64,000 nucleotides of DNA from Haloterrigena sp. H1. GTDB taxonomy: Archaea > Halobacteriota > Halobacteria > Halobacteriales > Natrialbaceae. Positions 53,779 through 63,078 of the stretch are shown here, piece after piece. Location of the stretch: the NCBI RefSeq assembly GCF_005938085.1, contig NZ_SMZK01000001.1, positions 2,914,001-2,978,000 on the forward strand. Direction: 5' to 3'. The first letter of the stretch is position 1, and each line of letters begins with the position of its first letter. The position numbers and the translations under genes are program-made. The notes under the pieces are model-generated. The model did not search any database and was not told the origin of the DNA. It saw nothing but the letters and a program-made list of their open reading frames with translations.

Positions 53779-54951
53779 ATGCCCGCCAGTGACGACACGG
53801 ACGCGACCGACGACGCCGTCGGTCGCCGAACGCTGCTCCGTGCGAAGGAGCTGTTGCAGTCGTCTCCGCTCGGTGCCGAACGCGCCGTCCGGTCTGGCGA
53901 TGAGAGTGGGGTTTCAGAGCCGGGTTCTGCCGCCGGTGCGTTCCTGGGCAGCGACCACGACGGGCGATCGTACCGGCTGTACGTGCCACCCGGCTACGAC
54001 GCCGACGAGCCGGTGCCGTTGCTCGTGTTCCTTCATGGCTGTCGACAGACGCCAGCAGCGTTTGCGGCCGAAACCGGGATGAACGAGGTTGCAGCGGACG
54101 AGACGTTTCTGGTCGCCTACCCGAAACAGTCGCGCTTTGGAAACCCGCTCCGGTGTTGGAACTGGTACGACGACACGGACGCCACACGCGGGAACGGCGA
54201 ACTCGCCTGGCTCGCCGACCTCACGCACAGCGTGATCGATGAGTTCGCTGTCGACGAGGATCGAGTTTACGTCGCCGGGCTCTCGGCCGGCGGGTCGATG
54301 GCGGCTCGAGCGATCGTCGAATACACCGACCTGTTCGCTGCAGCGGGCGTTCACAGCGGGCCTGCATACGACGCCGTCGGAAGCGCGCTTTCGGCGCTGT
54401 CACAGATGTACCGCGGCGACAGGCAGGACGGGCGTGAGGCGGGGATCGAAGCGTACGAGGCGATGGCCGACCGCGCACGTGCGATTCCGACGATCGTCTT
54501 CCACGGAACCGACGACGACGTGGTCGACGTCGCAAACGCCCGGCAACTCACCGCAGGCACGCTCCGTGCGAGCCATCTCGGGGTCGACGGCGACGAAGAG
54601 ACGCTCGAGGTCGAGCCCGACCGGGTGGAAACCGGCACAAGCGGCCCGTACGAGTATGCCAGACGCCAGTATCGAGACGGGAGCGGGACCCTCGTCGTCG
54701 AAGAGTGGCTCGTCGATGGGATGGGTCACGCCTGGTCCGGCGGCAGTTCCGACGGGCGGTTTACCGCACCCAATGGGCCGGACGCGAGTCGCCTGCTGTG
54801 GCAGTTCGTCAGCGAATACGAGCGATCGACACTCGAGGCCGTGGCCGACGCCCGGTGGACGCTGCCGATCGTCGGTCCGGTCTCGCGTAGCCGGCTCTCA
54901 CGGGTGCAAACGCAGGTGCGAGCGGCGGTCTCGCGACTGATCGAACGGTAA
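53779..54951 (+). CDS. PHB depolymerase-like esterase (alpha/beta hydrolase)
   Basis: 390 residues from the ATG at 53779 (MPASDDTDATDD); a GTG at 53758 is an alternative. The core fold reads RLYVPPGYDADEPVPLLVFLHGCRQTP, the nucleophile serine is in VYVAGLSAGGSMAAR, the acid is likely in FHGTDDDVVDV and the histidine in DGMGHAWSGGSSDG. This matches the esterase family that includes PHB depolymerases and feruloyl esterases. There is no clear signal peptide, so the action is probably intracellular. At the C terminus an Arg-rich stretch (SRSRLSRVQTQVRAAVSR) is unusual. The real substrate is unproven. Confidence 0.85.
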   Translation: MPASDDTDATDDAVGRRTLLRAKELLQSSPLGAERAVRSGDESGVSEPGSAAGAFLGSDHDGRSYRLYVPPGYDADEPVPLLVFLHGCRQTPAAFAAETGMNEVAADETFLVAYPKQSRFGNPLRCWNWYDDTDATRGNGELAWLADLTHSVIDEFAVDEDRVYVAGLSAGGSMAARAIVEYTDLFAAAGVHSGPAYDAVGSALSALSQMYRGDRQDGREAGIEAYEAMADRARAIPTIVFHGTDDDVVDVANARQLTAGTLRASHLGVDGDEETLEVEPDRVETGTSGPYEYARRQYRDGSGTLVVEEWLVDGMGHAWSGGSSDGRFTAPNGPDASRLLWQFVSEYERSTLEAVADARWTLPIVGPVSRSRLSRVQTQVRAAVSRLIER

Positions 54952-55040
54952 TACCAACTCGAGAGCCGGTGTGCAACGGAGAGAAACGAAACTCCACCTC
55001 GTCGATCGACGGTCGAGCGTCGAACAGTGTCGAAACGGAA

Positions 55041-55562
55041 TTAGCTGATCAGCCGCTGGCAGCTCCCACAGAGGTTCTCTTCTTTGATGTCGACCTCGCG
55101 AACTGTCGGCGAGAAGTTCATCACACAGCGGTTGTTGTCACAGTGCTCGAGGCCGTAGGTGTGGCCGATCTCGTGGACGATCTCCTTGCGGACCCGATCC
55201 TCGAAGATGTCGGCGGCGCTTTGATTCGAGAAGCCGCCGTCGCTCGAGGTCTGGAGCCGATAGGTGGAGACGACGCTGCCGCTGCCGTCGAGATAGGCGA
55301 GGCCGAAGACGTAGTTGCGACGCCGGTAGAAGAGATCGTGCGGGGTGATGGCGATGTTTTTCATGCCACGGCCGACTCGCTCGGCCAGTTGGATGAACGG
55401 CTCGGCGGAGTACTGGTTCCGGTCGGAGTCGTACGCACCGTTGGGAACCGACTGCGAGTCGTTGATCGACACGTCGCAGTCGTAGACCGATCGCAACGCC
55501 GCGGAGGCCGCCCGCTTGACCTCAGCGGAGACGTTCCCGACCGGTACGATATCGACGAGCAT
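55041..55562 (-). CDS. amzA: Archaemetzincin metallopeptidase
   Basis: 173 residues from the ATG at 55562 (MLVDIVPVGNVSAEV). The extended zinc motif HEIGHTYGLEHC is intact, followed by the structural zinc cysteines CDNNRCVMNF and LCGSC. YRRRNYVFGLAYLDGSGSVVS is the preceding family block. Archaemetzincins are cytosolic metalloproteases of unknown biological substrate. A far longer frame upstream overlaps the antisense UPF0146 gene and is not used. It is divergent from UPF0146 with only 39 bp between the starts. Confidence 0.93.
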   Translation of the reverse strand: MLVDIVPVGNVSAEVKRAASAALRSVYDCDVSINDSQSVPNGAYDSDRNQYSAEPFIQLAERVGRGMKNIAITPHDLFYRRRNYVFGLAYLDGSGSVVSTYRLQTSSDGGFSNQSAADIFEDRVRKEIVHEIGHTYGLEHCDNNRCVMNFSPTVREVDIKEENLCGSCQRLIS

Positions 55563-55601
55563 AGCAAGTGCTATGACCGCGGGTGGCATAAACGTCCCGC
55601 C

Positions 55602-56003
55602 ATGGCCGACTCGCGCCGGAATCCCGGCACAATAATCGATTACCTGACTGCCTACCAACGGGTCGTCGAGGTCGGGATCGGCCACCGGACCGATCTCGCT
55701 CGAGCGCTCGCCGAGCGAGGGGTGTCGGTCACCGCGACCGACATCTACGACCGCGACGTGCCGGACGACGTGACGTTCGTCCGCGACGATATCGTCGATC
55801 CCGAGCCGTCCGTCTACGCGGACGTAGACGCGATCTACGCCCGAAATCTGCCACCGGAGCTCCACCGGCCGGCGCTTGCGGTCGCTCGGGACGCCGACGC
55901 CGACTTCCTGTTTACGACCCTGGGCGGTGACCAGCCGGCGGTTCCGGTCGAGCGCAAGACCGTCGAGAGTGGGACGCTGTACGTCGCTCGAGCGATTCGC
56001 TGA
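55602..56003 (+). CDS. UPF0146 family protein
   Basis: 133 residues from the ATG at 55602. The sequence RVVEVGIGHRTDLARALAERGVSVTATDIYDRDVPDDVTFVRDDIVDPEPSVYADVDAIYARNLPPEL in order reads as a degenerate Rossmann methyltransferase-like fold, as in archaeal UPF0146. The SAM-binding GxGxG is reduced to VGIG, so catalytic activity is uncertain. It is divergent from the archaemetzincin gene. Confidence 0.85.
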   Translation: MADSRRNPGTIIDYLTAYQRVVEVGIGHRTDLARALAERGVSVTATDIYDRDVPDDVTFVRDDIVDPEPSVYADVDAIYARNLPPELHRPALAVARDADADFLFTTLGGDQPAVPVERKTVESGTLYVARAIR

Positions 56004-56110
56004 ACGACCCGCGTGTTCGATAGCGACGCAACTGTCCGATCCGGCCAGTAATCGCGCCCGTTGAGCCTGCCGGGAGGGACTATAATATCGCCGCGCTGGT
56101 GGTGATCGGT

Positions 56111-56320
56111 ATGGGATTGAGCGCTCGGAACCGACTCGAGGGAACGGTCCAGTCGATCGAGACGGACGGTATCATGGCGGAGGTCACGATCGAGACACCG
56201 GCTTCACAGACGGTGACAGCAGTGATCACGACCAGTTCGGTTGATCGGCTCGGAATCGCGGAGGGAGACGAGGTGAACGCGGTGATCAAGGCGACCGAGG
56301 TGATGGTAGCAAACGAGTAA
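56111..56320 (+). CDS. TOBE/Mop domain protein (molybdate-binding type)
   Basis: 69 residues from the ATG at 56111 (MGLSARNRLEGTVQSIETDG). This is one Mop domain of molbindin size: LSARNRLEGTVQSI, AEVTIETPASQTVTAVITTSSVDRLGIAEGDEVNAVIKATEVMVA. Such proteins bind molybdate or tungstate as oligomers, storing or sensing the oxyanion. There is no transporter gene beside it. Confidence 0.9.
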   Translation: MGLSARNRLEGTVQSIETDGIMAEVTIETPASQTVTAVITTSSVDRLGIAEGDEVNAVIKATEVMVANE

Positions 56321-56428
56321 CCGGGGCGTAACTGGGAACGGAAGAGCGTCTTTCGTCCGAGCAACGAGTCGTGGTGCTTCCGAATCGAATCCGATCGCCT
56401 TTATTCCCAGCGTCCCGTCCGAACGGGT

Positions 56429-57310
56429 ATGAACGCAGATGCCGTCGTCCTCGATATCGACGGAGTACTCGTCGACGTCGCCGACTCCTACCGGCGTGCG
56501 ATCGTCGAGTCCGTCGACGCAGTCTACGGCCGGACGATCCGGAAAGACGATATTCAGGAGTTCAAGGACGCAGGCGGGTTCAACAACGACTGGGAACTGA
56601 CCTACGCGGCCGCACTCTACGTGCTGGCGACCGAGGAAGGCTACGGCGAGTCGCTCGAGGCGTTTACCGACGAAATCGCTGCTGCAGGCGGCGGCCTCGA
56701 GGCGGCCGAAGCCGTCGTCCGCGAGGCGATCGGTGCCCGCGCGACCCAGCGTGTGACCGACCACTGGGACCGCGACCGACTTCGCGATGTCTTCCAGCAG
56801 TTGTATCTCGGTGACGAACTCTATCGCGGGCTCGAGGACGGCGAGCCGGATCTCGACCGGGAGACGCCGGGGTTCATCCACGACGAACCAGTGTTGCTCG
56901 AAAGCGAGGCCCGCGACCGGCTGCTCGCGGAGTACGACGTGGGCGTCCTCACCGGGCGGCCGGAGGCCGAGGCGGAGATCGCCTTAGAGCGAGTCGGGCT
57001 CGACGATGCGATTCCGGTCGACCGTCGGTTCACGATGGACGACTGGGAAGAGGGGAAACCACACCCGAAAGCGTTGACGACCCTCGCAGAACGGTTCGAC
57101 GCAGCCAGCGTCGCGTTCGTCGGTGACACGTTAGACGACGTTCGGACGGCAGTCAACGCCGACGAGGCCGATCCCGAGCGAGAGTATCACGGGATCGGCG
57201 TCCTGACCGGCGGGTTGACCGGTGAGACAGGCAGACAAAAGTACGAAAGCGAAGGCGCGGCGGCGGTGCTCGTGTCGGTCAACGCGGTTCCTGACTGGCT
57301 CGAGTCGTAA
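56429..57310 (+). CDS. HAD superfamily hydrolase (TIGR01548-like)
   Basis: 293 residues from the ATG at 56429 ([24 protein letters not shown]). The DxD nucleophile motif is D9/D11 in LDIDGVLVD, motif II is near [13 protein letters not shown] and motif IV is [14 protein letters not shown]. The long helical cap (about 20-140) is characteristic of the haloarchaeal group. The substrate is probably a small phosphate ester. No biosynthetic neighbour identifies it. Confidence 0.88.
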   Translation: MNADAVVLDIDGVLVDVADSYRRAIVESVDAVYGRTIRKDDIQEFKDAGGFNNDWELTYAAALYVLATEEGYGESLEAFTDEIAAAGGGLEAAEAVVREAIGARATQRVTDHWDRDRLRDVFQQLYLGDELYRGLEDGEPDLDRETPGFIHDEPVLLESEARDRLLAEYDVGVLTGRPEAEAEIALERVGLDDAIPVDRRFTMDDWEEGKPHPKALTTLAERFDAASVAFVGDTLDDVRTAVNADEADPEREYHGIGVLTGGLTGETGRQKYESEGAAAVLVSVNAVPDWLES

Positions 57311-57396
57311 TTCTCGGCGCGAAGCAGTCACGACCGGCAGTCGTCGTCACTGACAGTCGCTGCCACCCAAGCAGAGGGAAGCCGTCGGCGACGATC

Positions 57397-57951
57397 TCAC
57401 GCAGCCGGCTCGTCCAGTCGTCGGCACGACTCGAACCGATCGTCCGTCAGGTAAACGCTCCCGTCACGGATGGCGACGGCAATGGCATCGAGCGCGTCAC
57501 CGCGACACGGGCCCGCCGTACAGACGCCGTCACCGCACTCGAAGCGCGCGCCGTGTTTGTGACACACCAGTTGCTCGTCCCGGACGATCGCACCGGAGCC
57601 GGGATCGAGCCGGACATCGGGTTCGTGCGGACACGAGTTTCGCCACGCGGTCACGTCGTCGCCTGTGCGGCGGAGAATCAGCTCCGTCCCCCGATTGCCG
57701 GAGCGGGCCTCACACCGGAGCGTCCCGTCAGTCGGGATGTCCGCGAGCGCGGCGATGCGGCGGGGATCGTCACAGTCGGTCACGTCGTCCGCGGACGGAC
57801 CGTCGGCGTCGTCTGTGTCCCCGTCATCTCCGCCACCGACGCTGAATCGAAACGTCGCGTCGTCGGTCGAGACGTCGCCCTCGTTGCCGTAGACGCGAAC
57901 CGACGTCGATTCGTCGTCTCCCTCGAGCGTTACCCGGACGGAATCGGTCAT
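57397..57951 (-). CDS. Rieske [2Fe-2S] domain protein
   Basis: 184 residues from the ATG at 57951 (MTDSVRVTLEGDDE). The N-terminal ~75 residues are an acidic Gly/Asp-rich segment, possibly a separate small domain. The Rieske cluster motif is present but modified: CPHEPDVRLDPGSGAIVRDEQLVCHKHGARF, giving CxH and CxxH ligands. It ends with the AVAIRDGSVYLTDD strand. There is no membrane anchor, so it resembles soluble Rieske ferredoxins rather than cytochrome bc subunits. The partner oxidoreductase is unknown. Confidence 0.85.
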   Translation of the reverse strand: MTDSVRVTLEGDDESTSVRVYGNEGDVSTDDATFRFSVGGGDDGDTDDADGPSADDVTDCDDPRRIAALADIPTDGTLRCEARSGNRGTELILRRTGDDVTAWRNSCPHEPDVRLDPGSGAIVRDEQLVCHKHGARFECGDGVCTAGPCRGDALDAIAVAIRDGSVYLTDDRFESCRRLDEPAA

Positions 57952-58033
57952 ACCCACTATTTTCGGCCAGCCTAAAAATAGGTTCCGAGACGGACTGCCC
58001 ACGACGGCTCCCGAAGCCGCGCGGTACGCCTTT

Positions 58034-58309
58034 ATGATGGCCGAGCGAAAGGTGGATATGGACGACGCCGAAGTCACCGTCGACGTCGAAGTCGAAATCG
58101 AAGTGGACACCGACGAACTCGAGATCGAAGTCGGCGACAAACGCGAGTTCGAGGGCGAACTCGAGGCCGATGGCCTGACGATCGAGATCGAGGCCGACAT
58201 CGAGGTCGAGGGCGAAAGCGAAGCTGACGAGGAATCAGCCGACGACGCCGACGACGAGGAGACTGAAGCCGAGGACGACACCGAAACCGCGGAAGACGAC
58301 GAGGAGTAG
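58034..58309 (+). CDS. Extremely acidic small protein with alternating acidic/hydrophobic residues
   Basis: 91 residues from the ATG at 58034; ATGs at 58037 and 58058 are also in frame. Residues about 13-60 alternate valine/isoleucine with Glu/Asp (VTVDVEVEIEVDTDELEIEV), a pattern that could form amphipathic strands with one acidic face. The rest is a nearly pure Asp/Glu/Ala tail. The low complexity makes homology hard to judge, but a TATA-like ttatg and good codon bias support it being real. No function can be assigned. Confidence 0.55.
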   Translation: MMAERKVDMDDAEVTVDVEVEIEVDTDELEIEVGDKREFEGELEADGLTIEIEADIEVEGESEADEESADDADDEETEAEDDTETAEDDEE

Positions 58310-58413
58310 GCAGTCAGGGCACACGGCAGAGCGCGCTCATCACGGTACACTGTCCACCGCTCTTGTGAACGCGTGTCGAAAAACGCTATGTGCTGGCCCC
58401 GGTAGGCCATCGC

Positions 58414-60075
58414 ATGACCTGGACGGTAATGCCGACGTACGACGAGCACAGGACGGCCCGCGAGGACTTTTCGTGGGACCTCCCCGACGAGTACAACCCT
58501 GCGGTCGACTTTCTTCGGAAACACAACGACACGAGTCGGACGGCGCTGCGGTACGAACATCCCGAGAACGGCCTCGAGACTTACTCCTTCGACGACCTCG
58601 ACGAACAGTCGGATCGCCTCGCAGCCGCGTTCGCCGATCTCGGTGTGGCAGCCGGCGACCGGGTCGGCGTCGTCGTCCCGCAGAAGCCACAGAACCCGCT
58701 GACCCACCTTGCGAACTGGAAACTGGGTGCGGTGTCGGTGCCGCTGACGGTCCTCTTTGGGCGCGATGCGCTCCAGTACCGGCTCGCAGACAGCGAGGCC
58801 ACAGCGGTGGTCGTCGATCCCAGTGTCCGGGAGACGATCGACGAGATCCGCGAGGAGTGTCCAGCACTCGAGCACGTCATCGAACTCGGCGACGCCGACG
58901 CGGTCACAGGCGAGGCACACGCCTTCGACGAGCTCGTCGCATCCCACGAGCCGGGCATCGACGTCTACGACGCCACCCCCGAGACGCCGACGGCGATCAT
59001 GTACACCAGCGGCTCGACGGGCCCGCCGAAGGGGGTCCGCCACAGTCACGCACTCTGGCTCGGGCGCGCTGCCGCAGCGTACAACTACTTCGATCAGGGC
59101 CTTTCGGAGGGCGAGGCCACGCTGTGGACCCCAGCGGACTGGGCCTGGGGTGCAGCCCTCGGTGGCACCCTCTTTGCGGCGTGGCACCACGGCTGTACGA
59201 TCGTCGGCTGGCCCCGCGATGGATTCGATCCCCACGAAGTCTACGACCTGCTCGAGCGCCACGACGTCACGAAAGCCTTCATGCCGCCGACCGCGCTCCG
59301 GATGCTGATGGGCGTCGACGATCCCGAAGCCCAATATGACCTTTCGATCGAGACCTTCGCCTCGGCCGGCGAGCCGCTCACCTCGGAGGTCGTCGAGTGG
59401 GTCGAATCAACGTTCGAGGACGTCGCGATCAACGAGTTCTACGGCCAGACCGAACTCAATCTCGTCGTCGGCAACTCGGAGACGTGGTTCGACACGCGGC
59501 CGGGCAGTATGGGCAAGCCCTTCCCGGGCTACGAGGTGGCGGTGCTCGATCCCGAGACGCACGAACACAAAGAGCGTGGTGAGACTGGCGAACTCGCGAT
59601 CAAACCGGGCGATCGCCGCGTCTTCTTCGACGAGTACCACGGCCTGCCAGAGAAGACGGCGAACAAGCAGACTGCGGATGGGTGGTTCCTAACCGACGAC
59701 CTCGTCGAGCGCGACGAGGACGGCTATCTGTGGTTCGTCTCGCGGGCCGACGACGTCATCCTCACCAGCGGCTACCGTGTCGGGCCGATGGAGGTCGAGG
59801 ACGCAATTCTCACTCACGAAGCTATCGAGCAGGCCGGCGTCGTCGGTGTTCCCGACGATACGCGTGGTGAAGCGATCAAAGCGTTCGTCAAGCCCGCGAG
59901 CGACGAGTACGATCCCGACGACCTTCGCGAGGAGATCCGGACGCTCGTCCGCGACCGGCTAGCTGAATACGAGTATCCCCAGCACATCGCGTTCGTCGAA
60001 ACGCTCCCGACCACGACGACGGGCAAGATCCGACGGCGGTCCCTGCGAGAGCGCGAGGGACTCGACGACGGGTAG
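58414..60075 (+). CDS. AMP-forming acyl-CoA synthetase (ACSM-like)
   Basis: 553 residues from the ATG at 58414 (MTWTVMPTYDEHRTARED); ATG 58429 would give 548. The motifs are IMYTSGSTGPPKGV (P-loop), FYGQTELNLVVGN, GWFLTDDLVERDEDGYLWFVSRADDVILTSGYR and TTTGKIRRRSLRERE with the catalytic lysine. The opening TAREDFSWDLPDEYNPAVDF resembles medium-chain acyl-CoA or acetyl-CoA-like synthetases. It differs from the ligase at 24535 in cofactor loop and C terminus, so the two are not recent duplicates. Confidence 0.92.
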   Translation: MTWTVMPTYDEHRTAREDFSWDLPDEYNPAVDFLRKHNDTSRTALRYEHPENGLETYSFDDLDEQSDRLAAAFADLGVAAGDRVGVVVPQKPQNPLTHLANWKLGAVSVPLTVLFGRDALQYRLADSEATAVVVDPSVRETIDEIREECPALEHVIELGDADAVTGEAHAFDELVASHEPGIDVYDATPETPTAIMYTSGSTGPPKGVRHSHALWLGRAAAAYNYFDQGLSEGEATLWTPADWAWGAALGGTLFAAWHHGCTIVGWPRDGFDPHEVYDLLERHDVTKAFMPPTALRMLMGVDDPEAQYDLSIETFASAGEPLTSEVVEWVESTFEDVAINEFYGQTELNLVVGNSETWFDTRPGSMGKPFPGYEVAVLDPETHEHKERGETGELAIKPGDRRVFFDEYHGLPEKTANKQTADGWFLTDDLVERDEDGYLWFVSRADDVILTSGYRVGPMEVEDAILTHEAIEQAGVVGVPDDTRGEAIKAFVKPASDEYDPDDLREEIRTLVRDRLAEYEYPQHIAFVETLPTTTTGKIRRRSLREREGLDDG

Positions 60076-60188
60076 CCGGACGCGACGGCTCGAGGCTGGC
60101 GACGAGGAACGCTCGAGCCGATCGAATCCGGAGCGTCGCTTGTTCGCGCCGGCAGCCCGCTTATCGGGATCGATCCCGAGTATCCGGT

Positions 60189-61004
60189 ATGGAAATTCGG
60201 GAACCGGAGTCCGCGGAGACCGAACGGATTCGCGAGGTCGTCGACAGTTCGATGACGACCTCGTTCAGGCTCAGCCCGGCACAGATCGATGGGCTAGTCG
60301 ACGAGCAGTTCGCTGACGAGGCAGTCGTCGACAAGCGCGAGGACGAGGAGACCCTGCTGCAGGTCGCCGAAACTGGCGCGGAAATCGAGGGGACGACCAT
60401 CGCCGGGTTCGTCGAAGGGCGACTCGAGGACGGGTGGGGCGAGGTCAGGTGGCTGTTCGTCGATCCGGAACACCGTGGGAAGGACATCGGCACCGAACTG
60501 TACGAGACTGCGACCGAGACCCTCCGCGACCGCGGGGCCGAGCACATCTGTGTCACCGTTCTCGAGGCCAACACGGAGGGCCACGACTTCGTCGAACGGC
60601 TCGGTCTCGAGCACGACGGCGACCGGCGGGTCGAGATCGCCGACGAGTCGGTCGTCAACTACGTCTACACGGAGCCGGACGTGGACGCGACCCTTCCCGG
60701 TTCGGCAGGGGAGGACGCAGCAGACGAGGAGTTTCCCGAAACGGAGCGGGTCGACGAGCAACTGACGACGGCCGACGACGGAACGACGGTGTACATCGCC
60801 CGCGACGAGGAAGAGTCCGGCACCGCGGCGTCGTTTTTCGTGACCTACGAAGACGACGCCCACACCGAGCAGTACGGCTTCTACTGTGCGAACTGTGGCT
60901 CGCTCGCGGTCTCGATGAACAACATGGATCGCCTCGAGTGTAGTGACTGTGGAAACACCCACACAGAGCGGTCCACGGAATCGTACGACGACTCGTACCT
61001 CTAG
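60189..61004 (+). CDS. GNAT acetyltransferase fused to zinc-ribbon domain (DUF5816-like)
   Basis: 271 residues from the ATG at 60189. Residues 1-155 are a GNAT domain: EVRWLFVDPEHRGKDIGTELYETA contains the acetyl-CoA loop (Q/RxxGxG/A reading HRGKDIG), with CVTVLEANTEGHDFVERLGL following. An acidic linker leads to a C-terminal domain with FYCANCGSLAVSMNNMDRLECSDCGNTH, a four-cysteine zinc ribbon. Fusion of an acetyltransferase to this ribbon suggests targeting to a protein or nucleic acid partner. The substrate is unknown. Confidence 0.85.
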   Translation: MEIREPESAETERIREVVDSSMTTSFRLSPAQIDGLVDEQFADEAVVDKREDEETLLQVAETGAEIEGTTIAGFVEGRLEDGWGEVRWLFVDPEHRGKDIGTELYETATETLRDRGAEHICVTVLEANTEGHDFVERLGLEHDGDRRVEIADESVVNYVYTEPDVDATLPGSAGEDAADEEFPETERVDEQLTTADDGTTVYIARDEEESGTAASFFVTYEDDAHTEQYGFYCANCGSLAVSMNNMDRLECSDCGNTHTERSTESYDDSYL

Positions 61005-61048
61005 TGGACAGGGCCCGCGACCCGCGCTGCGGTCCCACCGGTCACTCG

Positions 61049-61064
61049 TGACAGCAGACCGTAT
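61049..61064 (+). repeat. Copy of the tgacagcagaccgtat arm
   Basis: Identical over 16 bases to the right arm of the palindrome at 3628-3708. The preceding bases (ccggtcactcg) also resemble that element (ccggcactgac). The inverse arm is not seen. It lies in the 116-bp gap after the GNAT fusion gene and is followed by aactatag, similar to the end of the 88-bp palindrome at 43283-43370. Confidence 0.75.
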
Positions 61065-61120
61065 GAGAGAACAACTATAGCCCGCGGCCGCGTAGCCATC
61101 CTCACTGACTTCTCCCGCTG

Positions 61121-61582
61121 ATGAAACACATCGACTACGCGTACACGTTCGGCATCGACGAGTCGACGATCGAAGAGCGGCTGCAAACGGCCGAGACGGG
61201 CGTCCTCTCGCTTTCGAAGGACGACGAGAGTTACGCCATCCCGCTGGCACACTACTACGACGGTGACGGACTCTACTTCCGGCTCGGCGTCACCGACGGG
61301 AGCCGAAAACAGGCGTTCATCGATGCGACCGAGACAGCGTGTTACGTCTGCTACGGGACGGAAGCGACCGACGATCCGCGCGAGATAGACTCCTGGAGCG
61401 TGATGCTCACCGGCCAGCTGTCAGAGATTCCGAAATCTGACTACGACCGGTTCGACACGGCCGAAATCAACCAGCAGTTCGCACCCATTCGCGTCTTCGA
61501 CGAGAACATCGACGAGATCGAGATCCGCATCCTCGAGCTCGAGATCGACACGATAACCGGTCGAGCCACGTCGGAGTCGTAG
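61121..61582 (+). CDS. Pyridoxamine 5'-phosphate oxidase-fold flavin-binding protein
   Basis: 153 residues from the ATG at 61121 (MKHIDYAYTFGIDEST). The pattern GVLSLSKDDESYAIPLAHYYDGDGLYFRLGVTDGSRKQAFIDATETACYVCYG in order is the split beta-barrel of small PNPOx-like proteins. The family contains FMN- and F420-binding reductases and haem-degrading relatives; haloarchaeal copies of this length are numerous and mostly uncharacterised. No partner gene is evident. Confidence 0.85.
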   Translation: MKHIDYAYTFGIDESTIEERLQTAETGVLSLSKDDESYAIPLAHYYDGDGLYFRLGVTDGSRKQAFIDATETACYVCYGTEATDDPREIDSWSVMLTGQLSEIPKSDYDRFDTAEINQQFAPIRVFDENIDEIEIRILELEIDTITGRATSES

Positions 61583-61597
61583 CCGGACGGACGTTGC

Positions 61598-62857
61598 TTA
61601 TGCGAGGAAGACGACGAGGAGGCCGATCGCTGACACGGCACCGAGGCCAGCGGTCACGAGACGGCCGAGCTCGGTGGTTCCGATCACCCACGCGAGGCCG
61701 GCTTTCACGATCGTGTTCGCGATCGCGCCGATGACGATTCCCGTTGCGGCGACGTGTGGCGTGATCGTCCCGTCGGCCGCGAGCCTGCTCAGCGTCAGCG
61801 TGATCGCGTCGACGTCGGCGAGGCCGGAGACGAACGCGGTCGCATAGATCCCCGATTCACCGAGCAGGGAGTGGGCGGACTCGGAGACCAACAGGACGGC
61901 TGCGAAGACGGCACCGAAAAACAGCGCCGGGCGCAACTGAAACGGGTTCGCGAGCTCGGTCTCGGCCTCCTCGTCCAGCGTCGTGGTCGCTCGCCAGTAG
62001 ACGATAGCGGCGATGCTCGCGCCGAGGGCCGTCATCACGGCTAGCGGAACGGCGACGTATGGGAGCAGATCCCGGTTGACGACGGCGACTTCGATGAGTG
62101 CCCGCGGAAACATGACGATCGACGCGGTTATCGTCGAGAACGCACAGATCTGGGAGAGGGAACGTTCCGCACTCGCTCGTTCGGCCATCGACACCGTCGT
62201 CGCGGTCGAGGAGACGAACCCGCCCAGAATCCCCGTCAGCGCGATCCCCCGTTCCGTTCCGATCGTCCGACTCAGAACGTAGGCGACGAAACTCAGCCCG
62301 GTGACGAACACGACCATAAGCCAGATGAACCGTGGATTGAGACCGAACGCGACGTCGAGTTCTCGATCGGGGAGGAGCGGAAAGACGACCAGCACGACGA
62401 GGATGAACTTGATCGACGCGCGGCGTTCGGCCTCGTCGATCCGGTCGACGAAGTCGTGAATAGTCCCCTTCGCAGAGAGCAACACTGTGACGACACCGCC
62501 GACGGCGACGGCCAGAACCGCGCCGCGTTCCGAATGGGTCGTCAGTGCTCCCAGGACGACGGTCAGTAACGCGGCCATCACCGTCGTCAGCCCGATGTCA
62601 CCCTCGAACCAGATCTTGCCGAGATACGCCACCGTCAGCGGAATCACGAGCGTCCCGACTGCGATCGGAAGCAGCCCCGGAAAGAACGCCTGGACGAGCG
62701 CGCCATACAGCGCGAACAGCGGAAACGTGCGACTCCCGGCGAACGTACCGCCCGACTCGCTTTGTTCGCGCTCGAGACCGATGAGCGCGCCGATCCCGAA
62801 CGCGATCGCCACCCGAAACACCAACACTTGAAGCGGGGCAGCGAGGGGATCGGCCAT
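61598..62857 (-). CDS. MgtC/SapB - DUF4010 membrane protein
   Basis: 419 residues from the ATG at 62857 (MADPLAAPLQVLVFRVAIAFGIGALIGLERE). The N-terminal ~140 residues match the MgtC/SapB family, with GALIGLEREQSE and SRTFPLFALYGAL. The rest is the DUF4010 part, with about nine helices including VTGLSFVAYVLSRTIGTERGIALTGILGGFVSSTATTVSMAERA and SGLADVDAITLTLSRLA. It is probably an inner-membrane transporter or channel; the transported species is unknown. Confidence 0.88.
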   Translation of the reverse strand: MADPLAAPLQVLVFRVAIAFGIGALIGLEREQSESGGTFAGSRTFPLFALYGALVQAFFPGLLPIAVGTLVIPLTVAYLGKIWFEGDIGLTTVMAALLTVVLGALTTHSERGAVLAVAVGGVVTVLLSAKGTIHDFVDRIDEAERRASIKFILVVLVVFPLLPDRELDVAFGLNPRFIWLMVVFVTGLSFVAYVLSRTIGTERGIALTGILGGFVSSTATTVSMAERASAERSLSQICAFSTITASIVMFPRALIEVAVVNRDLLPYVAVPLAVMTALGASIAAIVYWRATTTLDEEAETELANPFQLRPALFFGAVFAAVLLVSESAHSLLGESGIYATAFVSGLADVDAITLTLSRLAADGTITPHVAATGIVIGAIANTIVKAGLAWVIGTTELGRLVTAGLGAVSAIGLLVVFLA

Positions 62858-63078
62858 GTCGCTGTGCTTCGTGGGTGGGTTCCGTCAAGCTTCGGGACTC
62901 TTCGGTGTGAGAACACCAACGACTGTGATCGTGTTTCATGTTTCATCTGTCCGTGGCATCGATTTCGATGCGTACGTGATCGATGGATGCCTGATCGCCG
63001 CGGGTGTCCGACCCCACCACGGTTGTCCGCCAAATGCGTATTATGGGCCGACTGAACGATGTGAATAAGAAGCGCGAA

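Noticed and set aside
57397..59334. 645-codon minus-strand frame running from the Rieske gene into the region opposite the second acyl-CoA synthetase
   Set aside because: Only the part from 57951 matches a protein family. The upstream part is antisense to the acidic protein and ligase genes and is low complexity.
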